DNA of 64,000 nucleotides from Ereboglobus luteus (GCF_003096195.1 NZ_CP023004.1:1282501-1346500); one strand, 5' to 3'. Shown: positions 44,851-54,381, numbered from the stretch's first letter. The notes: a model not told the origin generated them from the letters alone. Numbers and translations: made by a program.

Positions 44851-44955
44851 ACGAAATGATTCATGCGCGGGGTGTGTTTTTGCAATCAGGAAATCCTGAC
44901 GGTAGCCGGTAGCCCGTCCGCGATTGCGCGCGACGGCATTACCGAATGCGCCCCG

Positions 44956-46158
44956 TCAGCGCGGGTTGTTCTTGAAGAACTCGGCGACGGGCGTGCCTTC
45001 GGGAGCCCATTTTTGGGCGTTTTTGAACCATGTGGCGGCTTTTTTTGGTTTGCCGCTTTGGTTGTATGCTTGCGCGAGATTGAAGGCGACTTCGCTCTTT
45101 TGAGCCAGATCGGTTTCCGGACACAGTTTCAGGCAGCGGTGATATTGCTCGATGGCCTTGTCGTAGCGTTTTGATTGAAGGAGCAGGTAGGCGTATTCGC
45201 GGTTCACAAAAAAATCGTCGGGCAAATCCTTGACCGCGCGAACAAGCACGCGCTCGGCGGCGTCCGCGCGCCGCAGTGCGTTGTAGGAGTAGCTCAATTC
45301 GAAAAGCAGTTTACCATTCGTGGGCTCAAGCAAATACGCAGGCTCCAGAAAAGTAAGCGCCTTCTCGTATGCGCCAATGTGGTTGTATGCCCAGCCCCAT
45401 CGCACTTTGTGATAAATGCTGTCCGAGTCGGTTTTGTAGTATTGCAGCCAGTCGGGAGTGACCGATTTGCCAAGCGCCTTGATATCCTCGGGCGATAAAC
45501 GCGCCACGAGATAATCACGCTGGATGCGGCTTTTCAACATGGGCTGGGACATCGCGCTGTCGTCATGCGGTTGGATCGCTCCGTTTTTCGTCACGCTGAA
45601 ACTCCCGCCCATGTGGAAGGTGAAACCCGCCTCCGAATCAATGTAGATGAATCCATACATGAAGGTATTTTCACCCGGTTTGGTTGGCGGCAACGCCACC
45701 CAGCGATCCTCATTTTCGGTGACACTGGTTGTGAATTGAAGCCGTTGCTTGAGCGTGTCGAGAACGACAGGGAGTTTGCCATCGCCGTCGGAGTTGATGT
45801 TGCTCGCGGCCAGATCGACGACGATGCGCTTGAAGCCAAACTGCCGCAAGTGCACTTCGAGTTCATCGACCAAGGGTTTGTAGGACGTTTCGCCGCTTGT
45901 GTGCGCGCGCTTGTCCAATGTCACTCGCACAAAATCGCGCTCGAATGGGAACGCGCGCATGAAATTAAAAAACACATCCTTTGAAACCTTCGGCGGCAGA
46001 CGCACAGTGCCTGAGTGTTGCGGGACAGACGCGCTCCAATCGTCCCAGCTCCGAAAGTTGAAATGCACGCTTTCTTTTGCATCCACCGTTTTCGAATCGG
46101 CAAACGCAACACCGGACAAAAACAAAAAACTCAAAAGCAGGGCGGCGGGGTGTTTCAT
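44956..46158 (-). CDS. Secreted TPR-repeat protein
   Basis: About 400 residues. ATG 46158 starts a Sec signal peptide (MKHPAALLLSFLFLSGVAFADS). The next 230 residues form an unrecognised beta-rich domain. The last 130 residues hold tetratricopeptide repeats (WAYNHIGAYEKALTFLEPAYLLEP, AYLLLQSKRYDKAIEQYHRCLKLCPE, AFNLAQAYNQSGKPKKAATWFKNA). The upstream open frame runs to 46431 but that part overlaps the ABC operon and lacks similarity. Likely a periplasmic protein-interaction factor; divergent from the Gld-type operon. Confidence 0.85.
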   Translation of the reverse strand: MKHPAALLLSFLFLSGVAFADSKTVDAKESVHFNFRSWDDWSASVPQHSGTVRLPPKVSKDVFFNFMRAFPFERDFVRVTLDKRAHTSGETSYKPLVDELEVHLRQFGFKRIVVDLAASNINSDGDGKLPVVLDTLKQRLQFTTSVTENEDRWVALPPTKPGENTFMYGFIYIDSEAGFTFHMGGSFSVTKNGAIQPHDDSAMSQPMLKSRIQRDYLVARLSPEDIKALGKSVTPDWLQYYKTDSDSIYHKVRWGWAYNHIGAYEKALTFLEPAYLLEPTNGKLLFELSYSYNALRRADAAERVLVRAVKDLPDDFFVNREYAYLLLQSKRYDKAIEQYHRCLKLCPETDLAQKSEVAFNLAQAYNQSGKPKKAATWFKNAQKWAPEGTPVAEFFKNNPR

Positions 46159-46366
46159 TTCACAGAATAGCAAGCACAACCCCTTGTTTTTCTCCATCCA
46201 ATATTTCTGCCGAGTGCCGTCCCTGCGGTTTGGATTTCGCGCATGGTTTTTCACCGTGTTGCGCGGCATATTCAACTCACCTTGTGCATTTTCATGTTTT
46301 CCAAGCTTTGCAAGTGGCACGGAAAGCGTGCATTGATGTCTGTCTATCGCATTTGCCATATAACAC

Positions 46367-47383
46367 ATGTCCGCCGACGCCACGCAGCCAGATTCCCTTT
46401 CACCTGCCATTGAGGTGCAAAACCTCGTCAAATCTTACGCGGGGTTTCTTGCCGTCAACAATGTCAGCTTCACGGTGCGGCGCGGCGAAATCCTCGGGTT
46501 TCTCGGGCCCAATGGCGCGGGCAAATCCACCACCATGCGCATCCTCACCGGCTACCTGCCGGCGACTTCCGGCGTGGCGCGGGTTTGCGGCGTTCCGGTC
46601 GCCACGCGCCCGGAGGAGGTCAAGCGGCTCATCGGTTACATGCCCGAAAACAATCCGCTGCCCGAGGACATGCGTGTTTCCGAGTATCTTTATTACCGCG
46701 GTCGACTCAAGGAGCTCGGCCGGCGCAAACTCTCGTCCCGTATCAACGAGGTCATGGAACTTTGCGACCTCGGGCGCGAACGGCACCGGATTATCGGCAA
46801 ACTTTCCAAGGGGTTTCGCCAGCGCGTGGGCATTGCCGAGGCGATTCTGGCGGAGCCGCCCGTGATCATCATGGACGAGCCGACCATCGGACTCGATCCG
46901 CATCAGATCCAGCTCGTCCGCGATCTCATCGACAGTTTGCGCGGAAACATGTCGGTCATCATTTCGTCGCACATTCTTCCCGAGATCGAAGTCACCTGTG
47001 ACCGCGTGCTCATCATCAACCAGGGCCGCATCGTCACGATGGGCACGCCCGCCGAGTTGCGACGCGACATCATCGGCCATTCCGTTTACAAACTCGAAAT
47101 CGCCTGCGACGTCGAACAACTCGGCCCCGCGCTCACGGTTTTCGAACCCAGCATAAAAATCAGCGAAACCTCCGCGCCCGACGCGGACGGCTTCCGCATA
47201 ATCTACATCACCACCGGTCGCGACGAACCCATTGGAGAATCGCTTCTGCAACTGCTCAGGTCCGACGACCGTTTTCGGTTGCGCGGCCTCTCCCGCGAGA
47301 ACCCGACGCTTGAGGACGTTTTCCTTGTCGCCACCCGGCGCAGCCGCGACATCATTGACGCGCCGAAAAAACCAAGAAGGTAA
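46367..47383 (+). CDS. ABC transporter ATP-binding protein, GldA-type
   Basis: 338 residues. Walker A is LGPNGAGKSTT, the ABC signature is degenerate (LSKGFRQRVG) and Walker B VIIMDEPTIGLDP, with the H-loop in IISSHIL. It has the extra C-terminal domain of GldA-like ATPases. The next genes are a membrane subunit, a GldG-like protein and DUF4340, so it powers an unusual ABC complex of the type linked with gliding and secretion in Bacteroidetes. Function in this phylum is not established. First gene of the operon. Confidence 0.9.
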   Translation: MSADATQPDSLSPAIEVQNLVKSYAGFLAVNNVSFTVRRGEILGFLGPNGAGKSTTMRILTGYLPATSGVARVCGVPVATRPEEVKRLIGYMPENNPLPEDMRVSEYLYYRGRLKELGRRKLSSRINEVMELCDLGRERHRIIGKLSKGFRQRVGIAEAILAEPPVIIMDEPTIGLDPHQIQLVRDLIDSLRGNMSVIISSHILPEIEVTCDRVLIINQGRIVTMGTPAELRRDIIGHSVYKLEIACDVEQLGPALTVFEPSIKISETSAPDADGFRIIYITTGRDEPIGESLLQLLRSDDRFRLRGLSRENPTLEDVFLVATRRSRDIIDAPKKPRR

Positions 47384-47445
47384 GTCCGTTTCCGTTTCAC
47401 ATTTTTCCATTCCGCATTCCGAACTCCACATTCCGCATTTCACAC

Positions 47446-48204
47446 ATGCGCCACTTCTTCACCATTCTCAGTCACGAAATCCGCATGCTGTTGGTCAATC
47501 CCGGCACCTACATTGCGGCGGTGTTTTTTCTGGGAGTCATGGGTTCCATCTTCATCGACCTGCTCAACCTTTACAGCGCCGTTCCACAAGAGACATCACC
47601 GGCGACGGTGTTTTTCCGGCTTTTCTGGGTGCCCGTTCTTTTCATGGTGCCGCTCCTCACGATGAAAAGCATCTCCGAGGAACGGCGGCACGGAACGCTT
47701 GAGACGCTGCTCACCTCGCCCGTCTCCACCACCGAGGTCGTGCTCGGCAAATATGGCGCGGCGTATTTTCTCTACATTCTCCTTTGGGGATCGACGGCGG
47801 TCTTTTTCTACATCCTGCAAAAATTTGCCGGCGACTCGCGCTTTCTGGACGCGGGCCCGCTCATTGGCGGATACCTTTTCATCGCGGTTTCCGGGCTTTT
47901 CTTTGTCGCCATCGGCATCCTTGCCAGCTCGCTTTCGCGCAACCAGGCCGTTTCCGGATTTCTCTGCTTCACGCTCCTCGCGCTCATCCTCGGGCTGAAC
48001 TTTGTTTCCAACGCCGATATTTTCAGCAATGAAACACTTTCGCCCTTCAAGTCCATCGTGCAGCGCGCGCAGATATTCCAACACCTCGACGATTTCAGCC
48101 GCGGCATCATCGACACGCGCCAGCTTCTTTTCTACGTCAGCGGCGCCACGCTCACCCTCATCCTCAGCATCCTCGGCCTTGAGGCTAAAATATTGCATAG
48201 CTAA
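47446..48204 (+). CDS. ABC transporter permease, GldF-type
   Basis: 252 residues with six predicted membrane helices and no soluble domain (FFTILSHEIRMLLVNPGTYIAAVFFLG at the start, then PVLFMVPLLTMKSISEERRHGTLETLLTSP, the ABC-2 type coupling region). Follows the ATPase gene by about 60 bases; a short ATTCCGCATTCCG-type repeat lies just before its ATG. Three bases separate it from the GldG-like gene. Confidence 0.87.
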   Translation: MRHFFTILSHEIRMLLVNPGTYIAAVFFLGVMGSIFIDLLNLYSAVPQETSPATVFFRLFWVPVLFMVPLLTMKSISEERRHGTLETLLTSPVSTTEVVLGKYGAAYFLYILLWGSTAVFFYILQKFAGDSRFLDAGPLIGGYLFIAVSGLFFVAIGILASSLSRNQAVSGFLCFTLLALILGLNFVSNADIFSNETLSPFKSIVQRAQIFQHLDDFSRGIIDTRQLLFYVSGATLTLILSILGLEAKILHS

Positions 48205-48207
48205 CCG

Positions 48208-49707
48208 ATGAAATTCTTTGAAAGTTTTCGCGCCACGCGCTGGTTGCGCAGCACAAACCTGGTTCTTCAGGCGTTGCTGTTCGTGGCGTTTTTCGGCGGG
48301 CTGAACTACCTTGCGCTTCAATACTCGTGGCGCTTCGACATCACGCAGCTTCGCAAGCACACGCTTTCCGCCGAGACGCGCGCCTACCTTACGCAACTCG
48401 ACCAGCCGATTCGCGTTGTTGTCACCCTGCCGAAAAGCGCCTCACCCGACGACCACGAGGCGCCCGCCGATCTCGACCAGATCAACAACGATGTCGCCGG
48501 CCTTCTGCGCGAATACACTTACGCCCTCGAAACCAACGCCAAGGTGGATTTCCGCGTCGATTACATCGACGTTTACCAGCGCCCGCGCGAGGCCGAGCAA
48601 CTCGGGCTCGAACCAAACGCCATTTACTTTTTCTCCGGCCAGCGGCCCAGAAAGGTCGGCGTCGACGCGCTCTATCGTTACAAAAACAACCAGCGCGTCG
48701 CCTTTCTCGGCGAGCAGGCGTTCACCGCCGCCATCCTCGGCGTTTCCAATCCCGAGCAGAAAAAAATCTACTTCCTGACCGGCCATGGCGAAATGGACCC
48801 CCACAGCGTGGACAACCAGCGCGGCCTTTCAGAGATCCGCAACGCGCTCACCGCGCGCAACTACGCGCTCGACGCGCTCGACCTTTCACGCGCGCGCGCC
48901 ATCCCCGACGATGCCGCGCTCATTATTTCCGTCGGCGCGCAATATTCATACGAAGCCCGCGAGCAGGAAATGCTCCGCCAATACATGGGCACCCGCGCCG
49001 GCCGCCTCATGCTTTTTACCGCGCCTGGCACCGATCCGACCGGCCTTGAGGACTTGCTCCGCGAGTGGGGCATCGTCGCCGACAACAACTGGATCTACGA
49101 CCGCTCCACCTCCAGCCAGTCCGACATGAGCGGCGACCTCATCCTGACCACCGACACCCAGCATCCGATCACCCAGGCGCTCGCGGACAACAACCTCGCG
49201 CTTAAATTCGGCGCAACCCGATCGGTGCGGCCCGCGCCCTCGCGCGCGACCGATCCCAGCCTCTCCATCTCGCCGCTCGTCCTCACCGCGCCCACGGCCT
49301 GGGGAGAGGTTTCCTACCGCACCATGCGCCGCGGTTATGCGCCGCGTTATGATGTCGGCGCGGACCTGCCCGGCCCGCTCGCGGTCGTGACCGTTGCCGA
49401 ACGCGTCACCGCCAAGAGCGATTTGCCATTCAGCATTCCCGTCGGCCGGCTCGCCGTTTTCGGATGCTCCGATTTTATCGCCAACGGCCGCCTTGGCACC
49501 CGCGCCAATAGCACCGTCTTTTTCTCAACGCTCAATTGGATCACCGACAGCGACACGCAATTCAACATCCCCGCCCGGCCCATAGAAAGATTCCAGCTCG
49601 CCCTCAGCCGGGACCGGCTCTCACGCCTCCGCTACATCCTTCTCTTTGGCGCGCCCGGGGCCTTCGCCATCCTCGGCTTCATCGTTTATTGGGCGCGTCG
49701 GCGCTAA
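48208..49707 (+). CDS. GldG-like ABC-associated auxiliary protein
   Basis: 499 residues. An N-terminal membrane helix (LVLQALLFVAFFGGLNYLA) precedes a large extracytoplasmic alpha/beta region beginning RFDITQLRKHTLSAETRAYL, the pattern of the ABC_transp_aux family that includes GldG. A C-terminal membrane helix (YILLFGAPGAFAILGFIVYW) ends the protein. Only three bases separate it from the permease gene and 33 from DUF4340, so one operon. Confidence 0.86.
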   Translation: MKFFESFRATRWLRSTNLVLQALLFVAFFGGLNYLALQYSWRFDITQLRKHTLSAETRAYLTQLDQPIRVVVTLPKSASPDDHEAPADLDQINNDVAGLLREYTYALETNAKVDFRVDYIDVYQRPREAEQLGLEPNAIYFFSGQRPRKVGVDALYRYKNNQRVAFLGEQAFTAAILGVSNPEQKKIYFLTGHGEMDPHSVDNQRGLSEIRNALTARNYALDALDLSRARAIPDDAALIISVGAQYSYEAREQEMLRQYMGTRAGRLMLFTAPGTDPTGLEDLLREWGIVADNNWIYDRSTSSQSDMSGDLILTTDTQHPITQALADNNLALKFGATRSVRPAPSRATDPSLSISPLVLTAPTAWGEVSYRTMRRGYAPRYDVGADLPGPLAVVTVAERVTAKSDLPFSIPVGRLAVFGCSDFIANGRLGTRANSTVFFSTLNWITDSDTQFNIPARPIERFQLALSRDRLSRLRYILLFGAPGAFAILGFIVYWARRR

Positions 49708-49740
49708 CGCTGAATGCATAATGAACAATAAATTTTCTCC

Positions 49741-51708
49741 ATGAGAACAAAGATCACCATAGTGCTGCTTTTGCTCAACGCCGCGCTTTTCTATTATATT
49801 TTTTATGTGCGCCAGCACGATATCGGCGACCGCGAAAACACCACCATTCTCGGCTCCGAGGCCTCGAACATCCAGGCCATCACGATAGAAGACCCCGACC
49901 AGCCCGGTTCCTCCATTCATCTTGTCCGGCAGGGTGACAACTGGACCATTTCCTCCCCCGTCGAATGGCCCGCCAACCCCTTCGCCGTTCGTCCCATCAT
50001 CGCCGATCTGCAACGTCTTTATTCCATAACCAGCTTCACTGTTCAGGACCTCATCAAAAGCGGCCAAACTCTCGACGAATACGGCCTCGAAAAACCCAGG
50101 CGCATCCTCACCTTCACCCCGGCCTCGCTTCCCGGGCTTCCCGTAAATCCCGTCACACTAAAAATCGGCGCGCCCACGCAGGCCGGCAACCGCCTCTACA
50201 TCCTCTCGCCCGACGGCCAGCGCGTTCACATCGTCATGCGCTCCCTTGCCGAAAGCCTCAACGTCAGGCTCGACACCCTGCGCGCCGACACGCTCTTCAC
50301 AATCGATGTCTTCGAGGCGCGCTCCCTCAATATCGAGCCCGCCGCCGGCTCGCGCGTCCGCTTCCGTCGCGACAATGAGCGCTGGGCCCTCGAGGCGCCC
50401 ATTCAGGCCCGCGCCAGCAAGACCGGCACCGAGATCACCATCAACGACCTGCGCGGGCTCCGCGTTGACCGCTTTCTCGACACGGCCGACACCGCCGCGC
50501 CCGCCCGCGACAGCCTCGCGCTTCCCGCCCTTCGCGTCACTGTCGAGGGCAACAACCGCTCCGAAACCCTGCTCATTGGCGACCGCCTTGAAAAGGCTCC
50601 GGCCGCCGCCTCAGGCGGGGAAAACACGGAACCCGCCGCCGAATACTACGCCCAACTCGACGGACGCAAAGCCTACTTCATCGTTCGCATTCCCGACATC
50701 CTCGTCAAAACCCTGCGCGACGCGCAGCAAGACCTTCGCGACCGCCACATCCTCGACTTCAACCGCGCCAACGTCAGCTCCATCACAATCACCGCCGCGC
50801 AACAAACCGAGGTTGTCCTCCAGCGGCTTGAGGCCACCGGCAACCCCGAAAGCGCTCCCTGGCAAATCATCCGCCGCACCGATCACGGTCCTCAAATCAC
50901 GCCGGCGGATCATGACGCCGTTGTCAGGCTCCTCGACTCGCTCGCCAGCCTGAGGGTTCTTCAAGACGGCACCGAGGGAAAAGGTTTTGTTAACGACGCC
51001 CCCTCCGACGCCGAGAAGGAAAACTACGGCTTCACCATGCGCCCCGCCCGCGAGGTCACGCTCAACTTTGCCGCCGAACCCGCGCCCGCCGGCGCAACTG
51101 CCGCGCCCGTGCCCGCCCTCACCCTCCAGATTGGCTCCGGCGCGAGCACGGTCGCCGAGACGGCCGGCAACACTTACGCCCGCGTCACCAACCAAAACTA
51201 CATCTACCGCGTTTCACCCGACATCCTCGACGAGCTGCCCGCCAACCCGCTCGCCTATCGCGACCGCGTCATCCGCGAGCTGCCCGCCGGCGCGCAAATC
51301 ACCGCCCTCAGGCTCACTGATCTCGCCAAGCGCGTCATCGTCATGGACGCCACGTTCCCCCTCGAGCCCGACGCCGTCAGCCACGCCGCCATCGAATCGC
51401 TTGCCGCGCAACTCCGCACCCTCCGTGCCAGGCAATTTGTGGCCGATGATTTTGCGAACACCATTTATGTTGCGGGCGAGGAGCGCTCATGGGCCTACCA
51501 ACTCGAAATGACCATCACCCTGAGCGGCGGCGCGGCGGCGCGCACCGACACGGACAGCCTGTTTATCGCGGCCCGTTCCGGCGGCACGACCCAATACATC
51601 GGCTCGCCGCAATACCGTGTGATTTTTGAGGCCGAGCAATCCTTGATCGACGTCCTGCACGCCATCACCTACGGCCCCCGCGACCCCGGCCCGCCGCCGG
51701 AATCGTAA
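49741..51708 (+). CDS. DUF4340 domain protein
   Basis: 655 residues with an N-terminal membrane anchor (ITIVLLLLNAALFYYIFYV) and a long beta-rich extracytoplasmic part of the DUF4340 type (ITIEDPDQPGSSIHLVRQGDNWTISSPVEWPAN). DUF4340 proteins regularly follow GldG-like genes and may dock to the complex on the outside. The repeat-like beta pattern may reflect two or more copies of one domain. Last gene of the operon, with a hairpin behind it. Confidence 0.85.
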   Translation: MRTKITIVLLLLNAALFYYIFYVRQHDIGDRENTTILGSEASNIQAITIEDPDQPGSSIHLVRQGDNWTISSPVEWPANPFAVRPIIADLQRLYSITSFTVQDLIKSGQTLDEYGLEKPRRILTFTPASLPGLPVNPVTLKIGAPTQAGNRLYILSPDGQRVHIVMRSLAESLNVRLDTLRADTLFTIDVFEARSLNIEPAAGSRVRFRRDNERWALEAPIQARASKTGTEITINDLRGLRVDRFLDTADTAAPARDSLALPALRVTVEGNNRSETLLIGDRLEKAPAAASGGENTEPAAEYYAQLDGRKAYFIVRIPDILVKTLRDAQQDLRDRHILDFNRANVSSITITAAQQTEVVLQRLEATGNPESAPWQIIRRTDHGPQITPADHDAVVRLLDSLASLRVLQDGTEGKGFVNDAPSDAEKENYGFTMRPAREVTLNFAAEPAPAGATAAPVPALTLQIGSGASTVAETAGNTYARVTNQNYIYRVSPDILDELPANPLAYRDRVIRELPAGAQITALRLTDLAKRVIVMDATFPLEPDAVSHAAIESLAAQLRTLRARQFVADDFANTIYVAGEERSWAYQLEMTITLSGGAAARTDTDSLFIAARSGGTTQYIGSPQYRVIFEAEQSLIDVLHAITYGPRDPGPPPES

Positions 51709-51737
51709 GGAAACACCTTGCGTGCGCCTTTGTGTTC

Positions 51738-51757
51738 GCCCGATTCATGGATCGGGC
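51738..51757 (+). terminator. Hairpin after the Gld-type operon
   Basis: A perfect 7-bp stem (51738-51744 with 51751-51757) and 6-base loop about 30 bases past the DUF4340 stop, followed by a loosely T-rich stretch. Confidence 0.5.
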
Positions 51758-51770
51758 TCGGTTTGAGTTT

Positions 51771-51803
51771 ATATAATCATGGAACACATTTATATGATTA
51801 TAT
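51771..51803. promoter_or_regulatory. A+T-rich 10-bp inverted repeat before a lipoprotein gene
   Basis: Perfect arms 51771-51780 and 51794-51803 with a 13-base spacer, 26 bases ahead of ATG 51830. It is a candidate operator or leader hairpin. The same type of A+T-rich dyad occurs before the DUF4412-like gene and before metH, but the sequences differ. Confidence 0.4.
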
Positions 51804-51829
51804 GTCGCAATTATGTTCCTATTATCGAC

Positions 51830-52609
51830 ATGATTGCCAAAACTCCCGCTGCACGAATTATATTTATATTATTGTTATCCGCCGCATTGTTCGGCTGCTC
51901 CTCATACATACCGCCAGGGAAAAGGGCTGACTTCCAGCAATTACAACCGATTCCGGGCTTTCCCGGCTCGGAAACCGCGGCCCGGCCAGCTGCGGAGCAG
52001 TTACCCGCGGCACAACCAACAAACCCATTCCCAACCGGCATTATAATGGTCCGCCTGCAAGCGCCGGAATACACAAGTTTTTATATAGACCGCAATGGAG
52101 GAAAATATGGCACCGGGAAATATTGTGTCATCCTTGCCAAAGAACTTGGTGAAAACGAGCAATATGAACGCATGGCCAAGCTCCCCGAGGTCGCGGATGT
52201 GATTGGGCTGAACCGCATGTTGCTGCCGCAGCGCATAGATGATTTCCGATCCATACGCGAAGCCGCGGCGCAACTTTCGGCGGGGGTGGTGTTTGTATAT
52301 ACAGTTGATACGACCTTTCGCGATGCAAATTCCTCAAAAACACTCACCGCCATTTCCCTCGGCATATCGCCAAGTAAAAAAATAACGGCGCTCACAACCA
52401 TCTCGGCGCTGCTCATGGACACAAAGACCGGCTATATATATTCGGCCTACGAGACGACGGAGAAAGAGGAAGTTTCCTCGTCGTCATGGAACACCAGGGA
52501 TAATGCCGACAAGGCGCGCCAGAAAACCGAAACGCGCGCGTTTGCCAAATTGATTGATGATTTCATCGAATCATGGCCGAGACTGTTGGAACGATATCCC
52601 GCAAAATAA
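51830..52609 (+). CDS. Putative lipoprotein, unknown function
   Basis: About 259 residues. The signal peptide (RIIFILLLSAALFGC) ends with a lipobox LFGC. The rest is mixed alpha/beta with FYIDRNGGKYGTGKYCVILAKELG near the middle and a C-terminal region with STRDNADKARQKTETRAFAKL-like helix. Start chosen at ATG 51830; ATG 51779 would add 17 residues. Its stop codon lies within the left arm of a hairpin shared with the 57.4-kb locus. I do not recognise a family. Confidence 0.75.
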   Translation: MIAKTPAARIIFILLLSAALFGCSSYIPPGKRADFQQLQPIPGFPGSETAARPAAEQLPAAQPTNPFPTGIIMVRLQAPEYTSFYIDRNGGKYGTGKYCVILAKELGENEQYERMAKLPEVADVIGLNRMLLPQRIDDFRSIREAAAQLSAGVVFVYTVDTTFRDANSSKTLTAISLGISPSKKITALTTISALLMDTKTGYIYSAYETTEKEEVSSSSWNTRDNADKARQKTETRAFAKLIDDFIESWPRLLERYPAK

Positions 52610-52715
52610 AGTGGAAGCGCCAGCCCGCGCCGCTTTTATTTTGTAATCATGCCATCGAAACCCATTCCCGAATCAACCGGCGAAATGCTCACCCGCACGC
52701 CGCCGCCCCACCTTC
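52601..52715. repeat. Copy A of a duplicated hairpin plus start-codon module
   Basis: About 115 bases resemble 57439-57550: a hairpin with AAAATAAA and CTTTTATTTT arms, then ATGCCATCGAAACCCATTCC and about 15 more codons with only scattered changes. Here it precedes a small membrane protein; at 57 kb it precedes DUF5069. Confidence 0.85.
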
Positions 52716-53065
52716 CTCCGCCCGCTCCCGCCCCGGCCAGCCGCCAGTCGCATTCCGGCTTGGGTATTGCGTCGTTCGTTCTCTCCATCATCAGCGGCAT
52801 GGCGTTGTTTTGCGTGGTGCTCGCCGCCGGGGTCATTGAAAGCAGCACGCCCGGAGGCATGGATGAATCATCACCGCAGGCCATGGTTGTGGGCCTGTTT
52901 CTTTTTGCGTTCATGGGGCTGGCATTGCTGGCGGCGGGGCTTGGCGTTGGCGGATTGTGCCAGAAAAATCGCCAGAAAATCTTCGCGATTCTCGGTGTGG
53001 TTTTTTCCGCCGTCGCGGTTGTGCTTGTGACGGGATTGATGATTTTCGGACTGATGGTTGGATGA
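52649..53065 (+). CDS. Small membrane protein, DUF4190-like
   Basis: 138 residues. The first 15 residues (MPSKPIPESTGEMLT) match the start of the DUF5069 protein at 57487. A Pro-rich linker and three or four hydrophobic segments follow (LGIASFVLSIISGMALFCVVLAAG, AMVVGLFLFAFMGLALLAAGLG, IFAILGVVFSAVAVVLVTGLMIF), as in DUF4190-type proteins. Starts 39 bases after the lipoprotein stop. A strong terminator follows five bases past the stop. Role unknown. Confidence 0.72.
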   Translation: MPSKPIPESTGEMLTRTPPPHLPPPAPAPASRQSHSGLGIASFVLSIISGMALFCVVLAAGVIESSTPGGMDESSPQAMVVGLFLFAFMGLALLAAGLGVGGLCQKNRQKIFAILGVVFSAVAVVLVTGLMIFGLMVG

Positions 53066-53069
53066 CCCG

Positions 53070-53096
53070 GGGCGGATTGTTCCGCCCTGTTTTTTT
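53070..53096 (+). terminator. Strong Rho-independent terminator
   Basis: Perfect 7-bp stem GGGCGGA/TCCGCCC (53070-53076 with 53081-53087), loop TTGT, then TG and T7. It closes the transcription unit of the small membrane protein and shows that the metallophosphoesterase is not started from codons before this point. Confidence 0.92.
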
Positions 53097-53163
53097 GATC
53101 TTCACAATTTCGCCGGTTTTCCGAATAAACAAAACCGTGCCCAGTCCCCGCAATCCCCGCGCC

Positions 53164-54287
53164 ATGAACATAATGAAAAAACATCGAAAGTCATATTCGC
53201 CAAATCCTTCGCGTTTGCCGCCGGCATTGCGCTCGCCCTGCTTTGCGCCGTCGCGCCGCTTCACGCGCAAAAACATGCCGACCCGCAAAAACTCGCGAAC
53301 CCGGATTCGTTTTCAATGATCCTCCTCGGCGATCCGCAGGGTTATACAAAATACGACATCAACCAGCCCATTTTTGAGCTCTGCACGGCGTGGATCAGCG
53401 ACAACATCAGCCGCCTCAATATAAAAGCCGTGCTGTGCACCGGCGACCTTGTTGAGCAGAACGAGAACATCATCCTCAACCGGAAAATGCTCAACCAAAC
53501 CAGCCGCGAAATGTGGCAGTCCGCCTCGCGCTCCCTCGCGCGCCTCGACAACAAGGTTCCCTACATCGTCTCCTGCGGCAACCACGACTACGGCTACAGG
53601 GCCTCCGAGAACGGCATGACGCGCTTCCCCGAGTATTTTCCCATCGAGCGCAATTCCACATGGCGCGACACCTGTGTCTCCGCCCTTCCGAATCGCAACG
53701 GCATCCCCTCGCTTGAAAACGCGGCCTTTGAGTTTTCCGATGAAAAGTGGGGCAAGCTGCTGGTCATCACCTCCGAGTTTCACCCGCGAAATGAGGTGCT
53801 CGACTGGGCGAAAAAACTCGCCTCGTCCAAAAAATACGAAAACCACACGGTCATATTCATAACGCACAGTTTTCTCACCAGCGGAAAAGACTGCCGGCGC
53901 ATTGAAAAGGAGAAATACAAGCTCCTCGACAACAATGGCGCCGACATTTGGGAAAAACTCATTCGCTCCACGCCCAACATCCGCCTCGTCATTTGCGGCC
54001 ACACCGCCAATGGCAAGGGCAAGTTCGAGGACAACGTCTCCTATCGCGCCGACGCCAATGACGCCGGAAAAACCGTGCACCAAATGATGTTTAACGTGCA
54101 AACCCTCGGCGGCGGCTGGGAGGGCAACGGCGGCGACGGCTGGCTGCGCATTCTCGAGTTTCTCCCCGACGGCAAAACCATCGCCGTGCGCACTTATTCG
54201 CCTCTGTTTGGAATCTCGCCGTCCACAAAACACCTCGCCCACCGCACCGAGCCTTTCGACCAGTTTGAAATGACAATCGAGCGCTAA
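53164..54287 (+). pseudogene. Exported metallophosphoesterase with out-of-frame signal peptide
   Basis: A calcineurin-like phosphoesterase of about 370 residues. Metal motifs are ILLGDPQGY (GD), AVLCTGDLVE (GDxxE), VSCGNHDYG (GNH), FITHSFL (TH) and VICGHTANG (GHxx), all intact. It should begin with a Sec signal peptide (KTSKVIFAKSFAFAAGIALALL...LHAQ), but ATG 53164/53173 is one frame away: the A6 run at 53176-53181 is one base short. One more A gives MNIMKKTSKVIFA. The frame's upstream extension from 53058 crosses a terminator, so it is not the true start. Either a real mutation, slippage-dependent expression, or a sequencing error. Confidence 0.8.
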
Positions 54288-54316
54288 TCGGCGCGTGTTC
54301 GATGCGTTCAGTCGCT

Positions 54317-54381
54317 TGGTAGGGCGAAGCCTCCGGGTGAGCCGGGATTTTTTCGGCTCACCCGGAGGGTTCGCCCTACCA
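54317..54381. repeat. Large palindromic repeat between convergent genes
   Basis: 28-base arms (54317-54344 and 54354-54381) with one mismatch and a 9-base loop holding T6. It lies between the metallophosphoesterase and the HEAT-repeat gene, which converge, and would terminate both. The arm matches the element inserted in metH at 28590. Confidence 0.92.

Noticed and set aside
53058-53163. ATG 53058 as start of the metallophosphoesterase
   Set aside because: It lies inside the previous gene and before a strong terminator, and gives an unlikely 40-residue extension ahead of the signal peptide.
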